Origin: Deltaproteobacteria bacterium
Lineage (GTDB): Bacteria; Desulfobacterota; Syntrophia; Syntrophales; UBA2210
Assembly (NCBI GenBank): GCA_016933965.1
Contig: JAFGTS010000006.1
Location: 1-64,000, forward strand
Direction of reading: 5' to 3'
DNA length: 64,000 nucleotides
The stretch's first letter is position 1; each line of letters opens with the position of its first letter. The position numbers and the translations under genes were made by a program. The notes beneath the pieces were generated by a model. That model worked only from the letters and a program-made list of their open reading frames with translations. It did no database searches and was not told where the DNA came from. Of this stretch, positions 26,309 to 37,433 are shown piece by piece.

Positions 26309-27598
26309 TTACACACGTTCCAGAACGATGGCCATTCCCTGACCTCCGCCGATGCACAGGGTCGCCAGGCCGAGATTGAAATCCTTCTTGTTCATTTCCA
26401 TGGCGAGACTGTAGGTGATGCGGGCCCCGGTACAGCCGATGGGATGGCCGATGGATATACCGCTTCCATTCAGGTTGCAGGTGTCGATACTGATATCCAG
26501 TTCCCTCATGCAGGCGATCGCCTGGCAGGCAAAGGCTTCATTGAGTTCAACGTAATCTATGTCCTTCATGGTGAGGCCGAGCTTTTTCAGGACCTTCCTC
26601 GTCGCCGGTATCGGTCCCAAACCCATGTAGGCGGGATCCACGCCGCCGGAGGCGAATCCCCTGATCTTCACCAGCGGTTTCAGGCCGAGTTCCTTCGCCT
26701 TTTCGGCGCTCATCACGACAACGGCCGCGGCGGCATCATTTATCCCCGAGGCGTTGCCGGCCGTGACGGTCCCGTCTTTCTTGAAGACCGGCGGCAGTTT
26801 TCCCATCTTTTCAATGGTCGTGTCCATCGGCCGTTCATCCGTGTCAAAAACAGTGGGGTCGCCCTTTTTCTTCGGAATGACGACGGGGACGATCTCGTCC
26901 GCCACGGAACCGGCGGCGATGGCCGCCCGGGCCCGCTGGTGGCTCATGAGACCGAGTTCGTCCTGCTCCTGCCGTGAGATCCCGTACTTAGCGGCGATGT
27001 TTTCGGCGGTGAATCCCATGTGGTACTGATTAAAGATCTCGTAGAGACCGTCATGAACCATCAGATCGGCGATCTTGCCGAAGGGCATGCTCATCCGGTA
27101 TCCCCACCGGGCGTTGGGAAGAGCGAAAGGCGCCTGGCTCATGTTCTCCATGCCGCCCGCGACGATGATATCGGCGTCTCCCGACTGAATGATCTGCGCG
27201 GCAAGCGTGATGGCCTTCATACCCGAGGCGCAGACCTTATTCACCGTGATTGCGTTGGTTTCTTCCGGCAGGCCCGCATAGATCGATGCCTGCCGCCCGG
27301 GGTTCTGACCCTGCCCGCCGGTCAGGACGTTCCCCATGATGCATTCGTCCACGTAGACCGCGTTCAGTGAATCATCGTAGTCGTAATATTTCTGGTTGAT
27401 CTCCGTCTTGTCGAATTCGCCGAAGATATCGGGACGGCACGACTTGATAAAATCGCTGATGACCGGCCTGAGGCCCGCACGTTTGAGTGCTTCCTTGATA
27501 ACGAGAGCTCCGAGGTCGACGCACCTAACATCTTTCAGAGATCCGCCGAAGGTTCCAACGGCTGTTCGCGCTCCGCTCACAATAACAACATCTTTCAT
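26309..27598 (-). CDS. Acetyl-CoA acetyltransferase (thiolase) with internal insertion
   Basis: This thiolase cleaves acetoacetyl-CoA/3-ketoacyl-CoA with CoA. The nucleophile is in [10 protein letters not shown]; the other catalytic residues are in [16 protein letters not shown] and LCIGGGQG. At 429 residues it is about 35 longer than a typical thiolase because of an insertion near residues 40-75 ([20 protein letters not shown]...), a feature I associate with a thiolase subfamily in Desulfobacterota. The ATG at 27598 follows GAAGGGAGAA; the longer open frame to 27706 runs through the operator region and is rejected. First gene of the beta-oxidation operon. Confidence 0.94.
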   Translation of the reverse strand: MKDVVIVSGARTAVGTFGGSLKDVRCVDLGALVIKEALKRAGLRPVISDFIKSCRPDIFGEFDKTEINQKYYDYDDSLNAVYVDECIMGNVLTGGQGQNPGRQASIYAGLPEETNAITVNKVCASGMKAITLAAQIIQSGDADIIVAGGMENMSQAPFALPNARWGYRMSMPFGKIADLMVHDGLYEIFNQYHMGFTAENIAAKYGISRQEQDELGLMSHQRARAAIAAGSVADEIVPVVIPKKKGDPTVFDTDERPMDTTIEKMGKLPPVFKKDGTVTAGNASGINDAAAAVVVMSAEKAKELGLKPLVKIRGFASGGVDPAYMGLGPIPATRKVLKKLGLTMKDIDYVELNEAFACQAIACMRELDISIDTCNLNGSGISIGHPIGCTGARITYSLAMEMNKKDFNLGLATLCIGGGQGMAIVLERV

Positions 27599-27662
27599 GG
27601 ATATTCTCCCTTCAATCGTAATGTTTTTTTTAATTGTATCCGCTTCAAAGCCGGCGGAACGA

Positions 27663-27677
27663 AATGACCAGGTCATT
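27663..27677. promoter_or_regulatory. Perfect palindromic operator upstream of the beta-oxidation operon
   Basis: AATGACC-A-GGTCATT is a perfect 15-bp palindrome about 65 nt upstream of the thiolase start and just upstream of a TACAAT that could be the -10. It resembles sites bound by TetR-family fatty-acid degradation repressors. No tetR gene lies in this window. Confidence 0.55.
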
Positions 27678-27864
27678 CGTGGAGCTGTGTTCGCGATCTC
27701 CGTCATCTCCGACTGCGAGGAACCGTCGGCCCGTTCACAGGGTATAAGGGGTCCGGCATATCCTCGTCAGGTCCGCCTTTTAGAAAAGAACCGATGTTCA
27801 TCGCGGCTCCACCCCGGTGACTGTTTCTGAGAGCGGAGTGCCGGTGAACGAGGTGTTCCTCTGT

Positions 27865-29328
27865 TTAATCGAATTCGGTGACGAATTCAACCTCTCTGGG
27901 GCACTTGTATGCCGATAGGTAGGTTCTGCAATGGCGGATGATGTCCTTTTCGTCCGCCCCTTCCTGGTTCTTCCGTATAATGAAGGCCTTGACGATCTCT
28001 CCCCGCATCAGGTCCTCTTTCCCGACGACGCGGGAAGCGGCGACGGCGGGATGGAGGTCGAGAATGTCTTCAACTTCCTTCGGGTATACATTGAACCCGC
28101 TGGTGATGATCATTCGTTTCTTCAGGCCCGTCAGAAAGATATAGCCTTCGGTATCGATGTAGGCCAGGTCGCGCGTGTAGAGCCACCCGTTTTTCAGCAC
28201 CTCCGCCGTTGCTTCCTCTGTCTTGTAGTATCCCTTCATGACATTGGGACCCTTGATAAGCAGCTCCCCAATCTCGCCCGGTGCGAGTTCCCGATCCGTA
28301 TCATCGACGATCCTGGCCTGAACTTCAGGGATCGGTATGCCGGTGGAACCCGGCTTGTTCACCATGTTCATCCGGTTCACGGAACAGACCGGTGACGCCT
28401 CGGTCAGGCCGTAGCCCTCCATGAGAATGGCACCGAACTTCTCCCTGAAGGGGGAGATGTGCTCCGGGGGCATCTTGGACCCGCCGGTAATGCAGAACCG
28501 CAGAGAGCTGAGATCGTAATTGTCCGCGTCGGGATAGAGAAGCATGCCCAGGTACAACCGGGGAACGGCGGCGATATAGGTGACCCGTTCCGTTTCGATG
28601 GCGCGAAAGATCGTTTCCAGATTGAACTGGTCCATCATGACCAGACCGGCGCCGATCTTCAGGATCATCAGCATGTTCACCGTGGCGCCGAAGGAATGGT
28701 AGAGGGGGATGAGGCACAGACCCTTGTCGTCCTTCGTTCCATTACAGACGTCCCGCAGCAATATGGACTGGGTCAGAAGGTTTCCGTGGGTCAGCACCGC
28801 GCCGAGCGGTTTTCCCGTGAGACCCGATGTATAGATCATGACCGCCGGGTCATCGGCCTTCATTGCAACGGTCTCGATCCGTTCGGCGGTTCCCGTCCCG
28901 GCCTTTTCCATGGAGAACCCGTCATCGGTGTCGTCAACGGTGATGAGGTGAGGACACCCCGGGGCGTTGTTCTTCATCTCGCCGTATCTTTTTGCTCCCT
29001 GGGGGGTCGTGATAAAGGCCCGGGCATCACTGTTGTTGAGAAGATAGGTAAGCTCATGGGGAGTGGAGGCCACATTCACGGTGACGGCCACGCCGCCGAG
29101 TTTCAGAACAGCAAAGTAGGCGGCGATGAACTCCGGGATATTGGGGAGCATGATGGCCACCTTGTCCCCGCGGGTAATGCCGAGACCCGTGAGCCGGCGG
29201 CCGAGAAGCCCAACCGCCCGGTCAAGGTCTTCATAGGTATATCGAGTGTCTTTATATGTCAGGAACGATCTGTCGGGATAGCGGCCGCAGGTTTCATCCA
29301 GCATCGTTCCAAGATTTTCCGTTTCCAT
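27865..29328 (-). CDS. Acyl-CoA ligase-like protein with degenerate motifs and missing C-terminal lysine
   Basis: This is an adenylate-forming ligase-fold protein of 487 residues (ATG at 29328 with GGAGG 6 nt upstream; the frame also opens at a GTG at 29340). The fold is complete through the C-terminal subdomain hinge, but several signatures are altered: the ATP loop reads YTSGLTGKPLG (Thr to Leu, Lys to Leu), TGD is TRD, and GRKK is GLKK. The protein stops at EFVTEFD, just before the segment carrying the catalytic Lys (normally P-x-x-x-x-GK). GYGLTEASPV is kept. It may be inactive, regulatory, or a thioesterification-only enzyme. The gene has no internal stop or frameshift. Confidence 0.85.
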   Translation of the reverse strand: METENLGTMLDETCGRYPDRSFLTYKDTRYTYEDLDRAVGLLGRRLTGLGITRGDKVAIMLPNIPEFIAAYFAVLKLGGVAVTVNVASTPHELTYLLNNSDARAFITTPQGAKRYGEMKNNAPGCPHLITVDDTDDGFSMEKAGTGTAERIETVAMKADDPAVMIYTSGLTGKPLGAVLTHGNLLTQSILLRDVCNGTKDDKGLCLIPLYHSFGATVNMLMILKIGAGLVMMDQFNLETIFRAIETERVTYIAAVPRLYLGMLLYPDADNYDLSSLRFCITGGSKMPPEHISPFREKFGAILMEGYGLTEASPVCSVNRMNMVNKPGSTGIPIPEVQARIVDDTDRELAPGEIGELLIKGPNVMKGYYKTEEATAEVLKNGWLYTRDLAYIDTEGYIFLTGLKKRMIITSGFNVYPKEVEDILDLHPAVAASRVVGKEDLMRGEIVKAFIIRKNQEGADEKDIIRHCRTYLSAYKCPREVEFVTEFD

Positions 29329-29457
29329 GAAATCCTCCACGATTCACAAGCACGTGACATAGCACAAAGGACTATTTTACTTCAACAAAATTGACAACGT
29401 TATTGCCTGTCCCGGGATCGCCCGAATCTACTGTGTTCCATCGGTTTGCCGTAGTTT

Positions 29458-29486
29458 CTTGACATTTCACCGCGTGGTACGATACA
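29458..29486 (+). promoter_or_regulatory. folD: Predicted folD promoter
   Basis: TTGACA (29458-29463) is followed after 16-17 nt by GATACAT, 40 nt upstream of the folD start. Confidence 0.45.
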
Positions 29487-29525
29487 TAAAAAAAATTTAT
29501 TTCATCTGGAAAACGGAGCGATGAC

Positions 29526-30380
29526 ATGGCGGTTATTATCGACGGGAAAAAGGCGGCGGAAGATATCAGGAACGAGATACGGGAAAAGGCCGCTCGGATC
29601 AGGGAGACGCGCGGTATCACGCCGGGACTGGCGGTGATCCTGGTGGGGGATGATCCTGCGTCGCAGATATACGTCAGGAACAAGGAGAAAGCCTGTGCCG
29701 CGGCGGGTTTCCTGTCCCGTCAATACCGGCTGCCCGGCGACACGCAACAGGACGTCGTCATTGACCTGGTGCAGGAATTGAACCGGGACGCCGACATTCA
29801 CGGCATCCTGGTGCAGCTTCCCCTGCCGGGACGGATGGATCCGGAGGCCGTCGTCGAAGCCGTTGACCCCAAAAAGGACGTCGACGGGTTCCATCCCTAC
29901 AACAGGGGAAGACTGTTCACTGGCACCCCTTACCATAGTGCCTGCACCCCACTGGGGATCATCGAGCTGCTTGACCGGTACGATATCGGCATCGAGGGCA
30001 AGGAGGCGGTCATCGTGGGAAGAAGCAACATCGTGGGAAAACCCCTCGCCCTGATGCTTCTCAGAAGACATGCCACCATTACGGTCTGTCACACGCGCAC
30101 GCGGGACCTCGGCTCCGTCACGGCGAGAGCCGACATTCTGGTGGCGGCGGCCGGCAGTGCCGAGATGATCACCCCCGAGATGGTAAAGGATGGCGCCGTC
30201 GTGATCGACGTGGGGATGAACCGGACGCCCGAGGGCCGGCTGACGGGCGATGTGGCGAAAACGGTTGCCGGCAAGGCTTCCTATATAACACCCGTGCCGG
30301 GCGGTGTCGGCCCCATGACCATCGCCATGCTGCTTTCAAACACGCTGCAGGCAGCGGAAAGCAGCCCTGACGTCCGATAG
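29526..30380 (+). CDS. folD: Bifunctional methylenetetrahydrofolate dehydrogenase/cyclohydrolase
   Basis: FolD oxidises 5,10-methylene-THF and hydrolyses methenyl-THF to 10-formyl-THF, serving one-carbon metabolism and, in acetogens and syntrophs, formate-linked C1 flow. It has the active-site segment QIYVRNKEKAC (Tyr and Lys) and the signatures QLPLPGRMD and GRSNIVGKP, plus the terminal PVPGGVGPMT. The 284-residue length is normal. GGAG lies upstream of the ATG. The MBL-fold gene follows after 43 nt. Confidence 0.96.
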   Translation: MAVIIDGKKAAEDIRNEIREKAARIRETRGITPGLAVILVGDDPASQIYVRNKEKACAAAGFLSRQYRLPGDTQQDVVIDLVQELNRDADIHGILVQLPLPGRMDPEAVVEAVDPKKDVDGFHPYNRGRLFTGTPYHSACTPLGIIELLDRYDIGIEGKEAVIVGRSNIVGKPLALMLLRRHATITVCHTRTRDLGSVTARADILVAAAGSAEMITPEMVKDGAVVIDVGMNRTPEGRLTGDVAKTVAGKASYITPVPGGVGPMTIAMLLSNTLQAAESSPDVR

Positions 30381-30423
30381 GGAAAGCGGACCCGGAGGGG
30401 AAAAGAGACAAAAGGAGGGAGAT

Positions 30424-31038
30424 ATGACGGGAAACATTTTCTGGCTCGGCCACTCGAGCATCAGGATAAACGGAGAAAAGATCATTTATATCGATCCCTG
30501 GAAGATCAGGGGCGAGCAGAAAGCCGACCTCGTGCTCATCAGTCATTCCCATGATGATCACCTTTCTCCGGCGGATGTAAAGAAGGTACAGACGCCCGAT
30601 ACGGTCATCATCACCACTGGGGACTGCGCCGGCAGGCTTTCGGGAACGGTCAGGGTCATCACGCCCGGCGGGACCATCACCGTTGATAACGTATCCGTCG
30701 AAGCCGTGCCGTCCTACAATCCGTCGAAACCGTTTCATCCGAAGCACAACAACTGGGTCGGGTTCATCATCACCATGGATGGGACCAGGATCTACTATTG
30801 CGGTGACACCGATTACATCCCCGAGATGGATGCGATACAAGCGGACATCGTCATCGCGCCCGTCGGCGGGACCTACACGATGACGGCCGAGGAAGCCGCG
30901 CGCATGGTGAACATCATAGGGCCGAAGGCGGCGATCCCGATCCATTACGGCGACATCGTCGGATCGATCGAGGACGCCGAGAGATTCCGTGAGCTCTGTG
31001 ACTGCCCCGTGGATATAAAGCCGGTCGTCCAAGGATGA
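30424..31038 (+). CDS. Metallo-beta-lactamase-fold hydrolase (UlaG-like)
   Basis: This is a 204-residue MBL-fold protein with the metal motif SHSHDDH, a later Asp in CGDTDYIPE and a final His in PIHYGD. The lack of long insertions and the N-terminal WLGHSS match the UlaG-like/L-ascorbate-6-phosphate-lactonase-type family, whose members are mostly uncharacterised and may act on phosphorylated or nucleotide substrates. GGAGGG precedes the ATG. It is probably co-transcribed with folD, but no specific link to folate is known. Confidence 0.87.
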   Translation: MTGNIFWLGHSSIRINGEKIIYIDPWKIRGEQKADLVLISHSHDDHLSPADVKKVQTPDTVIITTGDCAGRLSGTVRVITPGGTITVDNVSVEAVPSYNPSKPFHPKHNNWVGFIITMDGTRIYYCGDTDYIPEMDAIQADIVIAPVGGTYTMTAEEAARMVNIIGPKAAIPIHYGDIVGSIEDAERFRELCDCPVDIKPVVQG

Positions 31039-31119
31039 TCATCCCTTATACGAAGCCGTTCTGCATGAAAAAACACATACGAATATCTGCTCATGGAAGC
31101 CATCACTTTTCATCGGCCC

Positions 31120-31257
31120 GAAACGTTATGGTCAGTGGCAAAGGGGCAAAGCGACAGAGCGACAAAGTGAACATCGTGAAACCTGTGATATCAAGTGTTC
31201 CTTAAGTTCCCCCTTTGCAAAGGGAGGAGAAAACCCTTGAATTCCCAAAAACGTTTC
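31120..31257. repeat. MITE-like element, copy B (138 bp)
   Basis: It is bounded by perfect 8-bp terminal inverted repeats GAAACGTT (31120-31127) and AACGTTTC (31250-31257). The body matches copy A (7608-7804) except for an internal deletion of about 60 bp. It occupies much of the 385-nt gap between the MBL gene and groES. Confidence 0.6.
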
Positions 31258-31326
31258 AATGGCCGCTCCTGAGAGAATGCTTCCGTGAATAAAGTTCCGG
31301 GCTTTAAAAAAATTGTGAGAGCACGC

Positions 31327-31355
31327 TTGACAGGATGGAAATCATGCATATGTTA
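31327..31355 (+). promoter_or_regulatory. groES: Predicted groESL promoter
   Basis: TTGACA (31327-31332) lies 17 nt before ATGTTA (or 16 before TATGTT), about 70 nt upstream of groES. I see no CIRCE inverted repeat, so HrcA control is not supported. Confidence 0.45.
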
Positions 31356-31423
31356 GTGGTGCTCATCGAAAAATCAATAGAAACCATTGGTTTATTACAT
31401 TGCAAGAAAGGAGATTTGAAAGG

Positions 31424-31714
31424 ATGAAGATCAGGCCATTGCATGACAGGATCATTGTTAAGCGATTGCAGGAAGAGGAAAAGACAAAGGGCGGGATAAT
31501 CATTCCCGACAGCGCGAAGGAAAAACCGATGGAGGGTGAGGTCATCGCCGTCGGTCCCGGGAAGCGCACGGAAGATGGTAAGTTGATAAAGGTCGATGTG
31601 AAGGCCGGTGACCGGGTCCTCTTCAGCAAATACGCGGGAACGGAAGTGAAGATTGACGACGTGGAACATCTCATCATGCGGGAAGATGATATCCTGGGAG
31701 TTATTGAAAAGTAA
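31424..31714 (+). CDS. groES: Co-chaperonin GroES
   Basis: GroES is the heptameric lid of the GroEL folding chamber. The 96-residue protein has the N-terminal [13 protein letters not shown], the mobile-loop region [19 protein letters not shown] and the C-terminal [14 protein letters not shown]. The ATG at 31424 follows AAAGGAG; an in-frame ATG at 31400 lies upstream of that ribosome-binding site. groEL follows after 24 nt. Confidence 0.98.
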   Translation: MKIRPLHDRIIVKRLQEEEKTKGGIIIPDSAKEKPMEGEVIAVGPGKRTEDGKLIKVDVKAGDRVLFSKYAGTEVKIDDVEHLIMREDDILGVIEK

Positions 31715-31723
31715 AAAGCGTAA

Positions 31724-33370
<1,647 letters not shown>

Positions 33371-33410
33371 GACCGGCATTCCGGTAAAAAGTCAGAAACA
33401 TAACGTAACG

Positions 33411-33445
33411 AAAAAGCCCCGTTACCGGCAGGAACGGGGCTTTTT
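33411..33445 (+). terminator. Terminator of groESL
   Basis: AAAAAGCCCCGTT pairs with AACGGGGCTTTTT around a 9-nt loop, 40 nt after the groEL stop. Confidence 0.92.
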
Positions 33446-33547
33446 GCGTTCCGTCAAAATGGACGTTCTGCGGAGTCGTCAAAGATATTGCCTATAAAAG
33501 ATGAAGTATGCTAAGAGAGGCGGAATAAAAATGACCGGGAGAAGTAC

Positions 33548-36346
33548 ATGGATTACAAGGATACGTTGAATCTGCCGAAAACATCATTTCCCATGAAAGC
33601 CAACCTGGCGCAGAAGGAGCCGGAAATGCTCAAGCGCTGGGAAGAAATGGATATCTATAAAAAGATCAGGGATATTTCAAAAGGAAGGGAATCATATATT
33701 CTGCATGACGGGCCGCCCTATGCCAACGGCGATATCCATCTCGGCACGGCCCTGAACAAGATCATCAAGGATATCGTGGTCAAGTCAAAGAACATGTCGG
33801 GGTTTGACAGCATTTACGTCCCGGGCTGGGACTGCCACGGACTTCCCATCGAGCACCAGGTGGACCTGAAGCTCGGTGACAAGCAGTATACCCTCTCACA
33901 GGGAGAAAAGCGGCGGCTCTGCCGGGACTACGCCGAACGGTTCGTAAATATCCAGCGCAAGCAGTTCAAGCGATTCGGTGTTTTCGGTGAGTGGGACAAT
34001 CCCTATGTGACCATGAGCTATGACTATGAGGCGCGGACCGTCGAGGAGTTCGGGGAACTCTTCCTCAAGGGGGATATCTACAAGGGTGAGAAACCGGTGT
34101 ACTGGTGCGCCTCCTGTAAAACGGCACTTGCCGAGGCGGAAGTGGAGTACGCCGATCATTCGACCCCGTCCATTTACGTAAAGTTCCCCGTCATATCCGA
34201 CATTTCGTCGGTGCTGCCGAAACTCGCCGGTGAAAAGGTTTTTGTGGTCATCTGGACCACCACCCCCTGGACGATACCCGCCAATCTGGCCATCGCCTTT
34301 CACAAGGATTTCGATTATGTGGCCGTCAAGGTCCGCGGCGATGTGCTCATATTCGCCAAGGAACTGATGGATTACTGCATGGACGCCTTCGGATATCGCG
34401 ACGAACCCTATGAGATACTTGATGAGTTCAACGGCTCCGTCGTGGAGGGACAGAAGTGCAGGCATCCCTTCATCGACCGCGAGAGCGTGCTGATCCTGGC
34501 ACCCTTCGTCACCCTTGACGCCGGAACGGGGACCGTCCACATCGCCCCCGGCCACGGCCAGGAAGACTATGAGATAGCGCTGGAATACGGTCTCGAAGTG
34601 TACGCCCCCGTCGATGACGATGGAAATTTCACGAAAGACGTCGATTTCTTCGCCGGCCAGTTCGTCTTTGATGCGAACGACGCCGTCAACGAAAAGCTGA
34701 AGGAGGTCGGGGCGCTCCTGGGTCTGCACAGCATGGAGCATCAATACCCGCACTGCTGGCGCTGCAAGAACCCGATCATCTTCAGGTCGACGGAACAGTG
34801 GTTCGTCTCGATGGAGGCGAATAATCTTCGCCGCCGTGCCCTTGACGCGATCGACCAGGTCACATGGGTCCCCGCCTGGGGCCGTGACCGTATCTACGGC
34901 ATGATAGAAAACCGCCCGGACTGGTGTATTTCACGCCAGCGCCTCTGGGGCGTCCCTCTGACGATATTCTATTGCAGGAACTGTGGAAAATACTTGGTGA
35001 CGAAGGAGATCATGGACCACGTGGTGGCCCTTGTCAGGGAACACGGCGCCGATGTCTGGTTCGACCGAGAGGCCGGTGACCTCCTCCCGGAAGGGACCGT
35101 CTGTCCAGAGTGCGGCGGCGGTGACTTCAAAAAGGAAATGAATATCCTTGATGTCTGGTTCGACTCAGGCGTGAGCCACGCGGCCGTTCTGGAAAACAAT
35201 AAGGCTTGGAAAGGCCTGCGGTCGCCCGCCGACATCTATCTCGAGGGCAGCGACCAGCACCGGGGCTGGTTTCATTCGTCGCTGCTCGAGTCCGTGGGGA
35301 CCCGGGACCGGGCACCCTACCGGACGGTTCTCACCCACGGGTTCGTCGTCGACGGCGATGGGAAGAAGATGTCCAAGTCGATGGGAAATTTTGTCGATCC
35401 CCAGGTCCTGGTCGATCAGTATGGTGCCGAAATACTGCGGCTCTGGGTGGCCGCAGAGGATTATACCGTTGATATCCGTATCTCCGAAGAAATACTCAAG
35501 CGTCTCGTCGAAGCCTACCGGCGTATTCGCAACACCAGCCGCTACATCCTGGGCAACCTCTATGACTTCGACTGTACGGCCGACAGTGTGCCCTATGAGG
35601 AAATGGAAGAGATCGACCGGTGGATCCTGCACCGGCTTCAGGAGATCATCAGGCGCGTGCGCGGTGCCTATGAAAATTATCAGTATCACATGGTGTACTA
35701 TCTCCTCTATAATTTCTGTACCGTAGACCTCAGCGCTCTGTACCTGGATGTTCTGAAAGACCGCCTGTATACGTCACGGGCGACCTCGACGGAGCGGCGG
35801 TCGGCCCAGACGGCCATGCATATCATTCTCGATGCCATGGCCCGCCTGCTTGCCCCGATCCTGACCTTCACGTCCGAGGAAATATGGCAGAGCCTTCCTC
35901 TCTGTGAGGGAAAGATGGAAAGCGTTCACATGACGCAGTTTCCGGAAGAGGACGAATGCTATATCGATGCCGATCTCGGTGAGCGATGGAAAACGCTCAT
36001 CGGGGTGAAATGGGAGGTCTCAAAGGCAACGGAACTGGCGCGACAGAAAAAGATCATCGGTCATTCACTCGATTGCCGGGTGGAAATGGACGCGCCGGAA
36101 AAGCTGCGCGACCTTCTGGAAAAATACCTGCCGAGCCTCAGATCGCTTCTGATCGTATCCCAGGTTGAACTGACCGATCGGAAGGGAATCGCCGAACCTT
36201 ATGAAAGCGCCGAATATGAAGGCCTTGTTATCGGCGTGTCCCGGGCCCGGGGTGAAAAATGCAACCGCTGCTGGAATTACAGCGAAACGGTCGGGACCGA
36301 TGCGGAGCATCCCGAGATCTGCGAACGGTGTCGGAGCAACCTCTGA
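33548..36346 (+). CDS. ileS: Isoleucyl-tRNA synthetase
   Basis: IleS charges tRNA-Ile and edits valine. The class I motifs are [15 protein letters not shown] (HIGH region, residues ~57-70) and KMSKS near 608; the CP1 editing domain lies between. The C-terminal zinc finger (CNRCW...CERC, ~904-927) marks the bacterial type. The length of 932 residues is standard. lspA follows about 75 nt downstream, a common ileS-lspA pairing. Confidence 0.98.
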   Translation: MDYKDTLNLPKTSFPMKANLAQKEPEMLKRWEEMDIYKKIRDISKGRESYILHDGPPYANGDIHLGTALNKIIKDIVVKSKNMSGFDSIYVPGWDCHGLPIEHQVDLKLGDKQYTLSQGEKRRLCRDYAERFVNIQRKQFKRFGVFGEWDNPYVTMSYDYEARTVEEFGELFLKGDIYKGEKPVYWCASCKTALAEAEVEYADHSTPSIYVKFPVISDISSVLPKLAGEKVFVVIWTTTPWTIPANLAIAFHKDFDYVAVKVRGDVLIFAKELMDYCMDAFGYRDEPYEILDEFNGSVVEGQKCRHPFIDRESVLILAPFVTLDAGTGTVHIAPGHGQEDYEIALEYGLEVYAPVDDDGNFTKDVDFFAGQFVFDANDAVNEKLKEVGALLGLHSMEHQYPHCWRCKNPIIFRSTEQWFVSMEANNLRRRALDAIDQVTWVPAWGRDRIYGMIENRPDWCISRQRLWGVPLTIFYCRNCGKYLVTKEIMDHVVALVREHGADVWFDREAGDLLPEGTVCPECGGGDFKKEMNILDVWFDSGVSHAAVLENNKAWKGLRSPADIYLEGSDQHRGWFHSSLLESVGTRDRAPYRTVLTHGFVVDGDGKKMSKSMGNFVDPQVLVDQYGAEILRLWVAAEDYTVDIRISEEILKRLVEAYRRIRNTSRYILGNLYDFDCTADSVPYEEMEEIDRWILHRLQEIIRRVRGAYENYQYHMVYYLLYNFCTVDLSALYLDVLKDRLYTSRATSTERRSAQTAMHIILDAMARLLAPILTFTSEEIWQSLPLCEGKMESVHMTQFPEEDECYIDADLGERWKTLIGVKWEVSKATELARQKKIIGHSLDCRVEMDAPEKLRDLLEKYLPSLRSLLIVSQVELTDRKGIAEPYESAEYEGLVIGVSRARGEKCNRCWNYSETVGTDAEHPEICERCRSNL

Positions 36347-36420
36347 AAACAGGGGGGATGGCACGTCCGTCTTCATGGAATTCGGAAAGGCTGTGATATA
36401 TTCCTTCGGAGGCATCTGAT

Positions 36421-36897
36421 ATGAAAACGAAGTATTTTGTGTTCTTTGTGACCCTGCTGGCCGTCGTTCTCCTCGATCAGTTCCTGAAACTCTATATCAG
36501 CTCGCATTTCTGGCCCCATGAATCGGTCAGTATCATTCCGGGATTCCTTGATCTCACCTACGTGAAGAACCCGGGAGCCGCTTTCGGCTTTCTTGCCGAC
36601 GCGCCACCCGTTTTCCGATCCTTCTTCCTGATCATTGTTACCCTGATCGCCATGATCCTGATCCTCTATTTCATCGCCAAGAGCAAGGCGCGGGAGGTCC
36701 TGCTGACCTTCTCGCTCTCTCTCATCATGGGAGGGGCCCTCGGCAATCTGATAGACCGGGTACGATACGGAGAAGTGATCGATTTTCTTGACTTCTATAT
36801 CGCTTCTTATCACTGGCCCGCGTTCAATATCGCCGATACGGCCATCACGATCGGGGCACTGCTGCTTCTTTACGAAATATTCAGGCGAAGGGCATAG
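36421..36897 (+). CDS. lspA: Signal peptidase II (lipoprotein signal peptidase)
   Basis: LspA cleaves the signal peptide of diacylated prolipoproteins in the inner membrane. The 158-residue protein has four predicted helices, the conserved NPGAAFG motif and both catalytic Asp regions (GNLIDRVRYGEVIDF and FNIADTAI). GGAGG lies upstream of the ATG. The several lipoproteins in this window are expected clients. Confidence 0.97.
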   Translation: MKTKYFVFFVTLLAVVLLDQFLKLYISSHFWPHESVSIIPGFLDLTYVKNPGAAFGFLADAPPVFRSFFLIIVTLIAMILILYFIAKSKAREVLLTFSLSLIMGGALGNLIDRVRYGEVIDFLDFYIASYHWPAFNIADTAITIGALLLLYEIFRRRA

Positions 36898-36962
36898 TCC
36901 CCGCGAAGCGGCACCTGAAGGACCATGGCGGGGAAATCCACCGCGGGACCGCGCGGCGCCTC

Positions 36963-37424
36963 TCATTCCGGCAGAATGATCGTTACGTCAAGATATTTTC
37001 GTCCCCACTCGAGGGCATCGTCGTGGCTGCGGAAAAAGATATCGATGTGATCGCCCTGTATGGCGGTGCCCCGGTCATGCACAACTCCCCATCCATAGCC
37101 GGGGACATACATCCGCGTGCCGAAGGGATATTTGGGATCGGCCGCGATGGTCCCGGGCCGTGCCCGTGAACCGTCGGCCGTCATGCCCACGATTTTACGC
37201 TCCCCCTTGCGGGGGCCGTAGGCATGCACGGGCGGACCGATGCAGCCGTATTTCCGTTCCCACCCGCAGGATTCCGGACCCGCGTCATAAGCGGTGACGA
37301 GCATGGTGCGAACGATCTTTCTGTGCCGGGCGTGTTTCGGCAGGGAACAGCACCCGCCGACCAGTGTGATAATGGCGGTAAGGATGATGATCCTGGCTGT
37401 CGCGGTCGATCGGAATCGTCTCAT
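36963..37424 (-). CDS. 3D-domain lipoprotein (MltA/RpfB C-terminal-like)
   Basis: This 153-residue protein has a signal peptide with lipobox-like VGGCC near residue 25 and a 3D (Asp-Asp-Asp) double-psi barrel at the C-terminus: GTRMYVPGYGWGVVHDRG...GDHIDIFF. Such domains occur in lytic transglycosylases (MltA) and resuscitation-promoting factors, so cell-wall glycan binding or cleavage is plausible. Two Cys in CGWERKYGC could form a disulfide. It sits just downstream of dctM, possibly at the tail of the TRAP operon, without an obvious functional link. Confidence 0.8.
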   Translation of the reverse strand: MRRFRSTATARIIILTAIITLVGGCCSLPKHARHRKIVRTMLVTAYDAGPESCGWERKYGCIGPPVHAYGPRKGERKIVGMTADGSRARPGTIAADPKYPFGTRMYVPGYGWGVVHDRGTAIQGDHIDIFFRSHDDALEWGRKYLDVTIILPE

Positions 37425-37433
37425 GGCACCCCC

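Noticed and set aside
27706-27865. Possible frameshifted tail of the truncated acyl-CoA ligase
   Set aside because: I read the three frames after the stop at 27865; none encodes a convincing P-x-x-x-x-GK tail, so a simple one-base frameshift is not supported.
31300-31423. CIRCE (HrcA) operator before groES
   Set aside because: The inverted repeat TTAGCACTC-N9-GAGTGCTAA is absent; only a short GGTGCTC is present.
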